A DNA stretch of 64,000 nucleotides from Azoarcus indigens (lineage in GTDB: Bacteria > Pseudomonadota > Gammaproteobacteria > Burkholderiales > Rhodocyclaceae): assembly GCF_004361735.1 (NCBI RefSeq), contig NZ_SNVV01000015.1, positions 1 through 64,000 on the forward strand. The letters are read 5' to 3'. The translations under genes and the position numbers were made by a program. Below are positions 63,136-64,000 of this stretch, piece after piece (position 1 is the stretch's first letter; every line of letters starts with the position of its first letter). The notes under the pieces are model-generated. The model was not told where the DNA came from. It saw only the letters and a list, made by a program, of their open reading frames with translations, and did no database searches.

Positions 63136-64000
63136 CAGCATGTCGTTGCCGTTGTGATCGAGGGCGCGGGCGCTGGCGAACAACTGATGCAGTTTTTCAT
63201 CCAGCGCTGCGGTGCTCACCCCGGAAAGCAGAGCAGCGGCAACGCGGTTGCTGCTGTTCAGGGCCGAGCCGACCTCCATGCCCGGCGTCTTGGTGGGGAA
63301 GTAGTCCAGGATGACGCCTTGGGCCTTCAGCATGTCGAAGCCCTCCAGTTTCGCCAGCATGCAGGGTCTGGCATAGAGATACTGCATGGCATGCAGAGGT
63401 GCGTCGGCGGGCATAGGAAAGACTGTCGGCGGTATGGACGGATGCTGCCCGAACAGCGTATCGACATAAGCCCGCATGACGTCGTAGCCGGTGGCCGCCT
63501 TGATGAAGCAATGCTTGGCGCCGCCGGCGATGCGCGCGCTCAGCTCGAGGATGTACAGGCCGCGGCTGGAGGCGATGGCCTGCACGATCATCGGTGAGTT
63601 GTCGATATCAAAAGCCCGGGCGATCTGCGATACCACCATCTTGATCCGGTCTGCCAGCAGGTGAGCCGCTGGCGCGGGCTGGATGCTGCGATGAATGGGG
63701 AAGGCGCCCTGCTCGTTGGCCAGTTTCTGCGATTCGCTGACCATCAGCACGTGCGTTGTGCCATTGATGACAAAGGCGTCTATCGACAACTCCGCCCCGT
63801 CGATGTACTCCTCGCAGATCACCTCGCCCGAGCGGCTGGCGGCGCGGGCGCAGGCGTAAGCCTGAGGGAACTGCTCTGGGGTTTCAGCCAGGGTGACGCC
63901 CTTGGAGCTGTTGCTGTCCACTGGTTTGCATACCAAGGGAAAGATGAGGCCGGAAGGTGGGGTGTCAGCCTTCTCGTGTTGGATGGTGAAGGCAGAAGTG
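63112..64000 (-). CDS. ATP-grasp domain protein (5' end beyond window)
   Basis: Only the C-terminal 296 residues are present; the start lies beyond position 64000. Visible ATP-grasp features are LVCKPVDSNSSKGVTL (nucleotide-binding lysine strand), CEEYIDGAELSIDAFVINGT, and LELSARIAGGAKH with the metal-ligand ExxxR pattern. Such enzymes join a carboxylate to an amine through an acyl phosphate. The gene is convergent with the mutase-like gene, overlapping its 3' end by 24 bp. A role in linking an amino-acid-like unit for flagellin modification is inferred from neighbours only. Confidence 0.8.
   Translation of the reverse strand, partial: TSAFTIQHEKADTPPSGLIFPLVCKPVDSNSSKGVTLAETPEQFPQAYACARAASRSGEVICEEYIDGAELSIDAFVINGTTHVLMVSESQKLANEQGAFPIHRSIQPAPAAHLLADRIKMVVSQIARAFDIDNSPMIVQAIASSRGLYILELSARIAGGAKHCFIKAATGYDVMRAYVDTLFGQHPSIPPTVFPMPADAPLHAMQYLYARPCMLAKLEGFDMLKAQGVILDYFPTKTPGMEVGSALNSSNRVAAALLSGVSTAALDEKLHQLFASARALDHNGNDMLLRQALQQ

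Noticed and set aside
1-64000. CRISPR arrays, insertion sequences, complete prophages and rRNA genes
   Set aside because: None seen. The only clear tandem repeat is inside the first GT41 gene, and no transposase-like or integrase-like protein is encoded here.

Overview
The window is a large, nearly complete polar-type flagellar gene region from a GC-rich Gram-negative bacterium. Gene content and order (flhB-flhA-flhF-flhG-fliA-motC, flgNMA divergent from flgBCDEFGHIJKL, fliF-to-fliR block, flrBC/fleSR, fliE, two flagellins), sigma-54 plus sigma-28 promoters and protein sequence style point to a betaproteobacterium, most likely Rhodocyclales (Azospira/Azoarcus/Thauera-like). The genus is an inference from style, not from a marker gene.

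Layout. 1-90: a decayed tRNA(His)-like 3' half, possibly an attachment-site relic. 202-1282: housekeeping genes (RluE pseudouridine synthase, DUF192 protein). 1467-9013 (+): flhB, flhA, flhF, a Walker-A-less flhG, fliA, motC. 9051-10673 (-): a chemoreceptor on the opposite strand, separating motC from motD (10853-11713, +). 11814-12296: bacteriohemerythrin with a dyad-rich upstream region. 12399-17415 (-): parC, a hypothetical gene, parE. 17509-19118 (-): flgN, flgM, flgA. 19379-30280 (+): flgB to flgL, then a lipoprotein gene. 30854-42457 (-): fliR, Q, P, O, N, M, L, K, J, I, H, G, F (listed in + coordinate order). 42618-45709 (+): flrB, flrC, fliE. 45805-52659 (-): ycgR, an FlhB-tail gene, a second fliK-like gene, fliT, fliS, fliD, flaG, fliC1. 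52897-64000: TPR/GT41 glycosyltransferase, fliC2 (-), second TPR/GT41 glycosyltransferase, methyltransferase, octopine/nopaline-type dehydrogenase, a B12-binding mutase-like protein, and a convergent ATP-grasp enzyme cut by the window end.

How it works together. FlhAB/FliOPQR form the export gate and FliHIJ the ATPase. FliFGMN are the MS/C ring, Flg proteins the rod, hook and rings, MotCD the stator, and FlhF (with a degenerate FlhG) the polar placement system. FlrBC and sigma-54 would drive the middle genes: good sigma-54 sites precede flgB, flgK, fliK, fliE and fliC2. FliA (sigma-28), held by FlgM, would drive the late genes: sigma-28-like sites precede flgM, the chemoreceptor, fliC1 and possibly motD. 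No flrA/fleQ, flhDC or che genes lie in the window.

The most novel part is the right end (56941-64000). A flagellin-linked GT41 glycosyltransferase is translationally coupled to a methyltransferase, an opine-dehydrogenase-like enzyme and a mutase-like protein with a B12-binding motif, with an ATP-grasp ligase beside them. I infer a locus making an unusual amino-acid- or opine-like decoration for flagellin glycan. This is not established.
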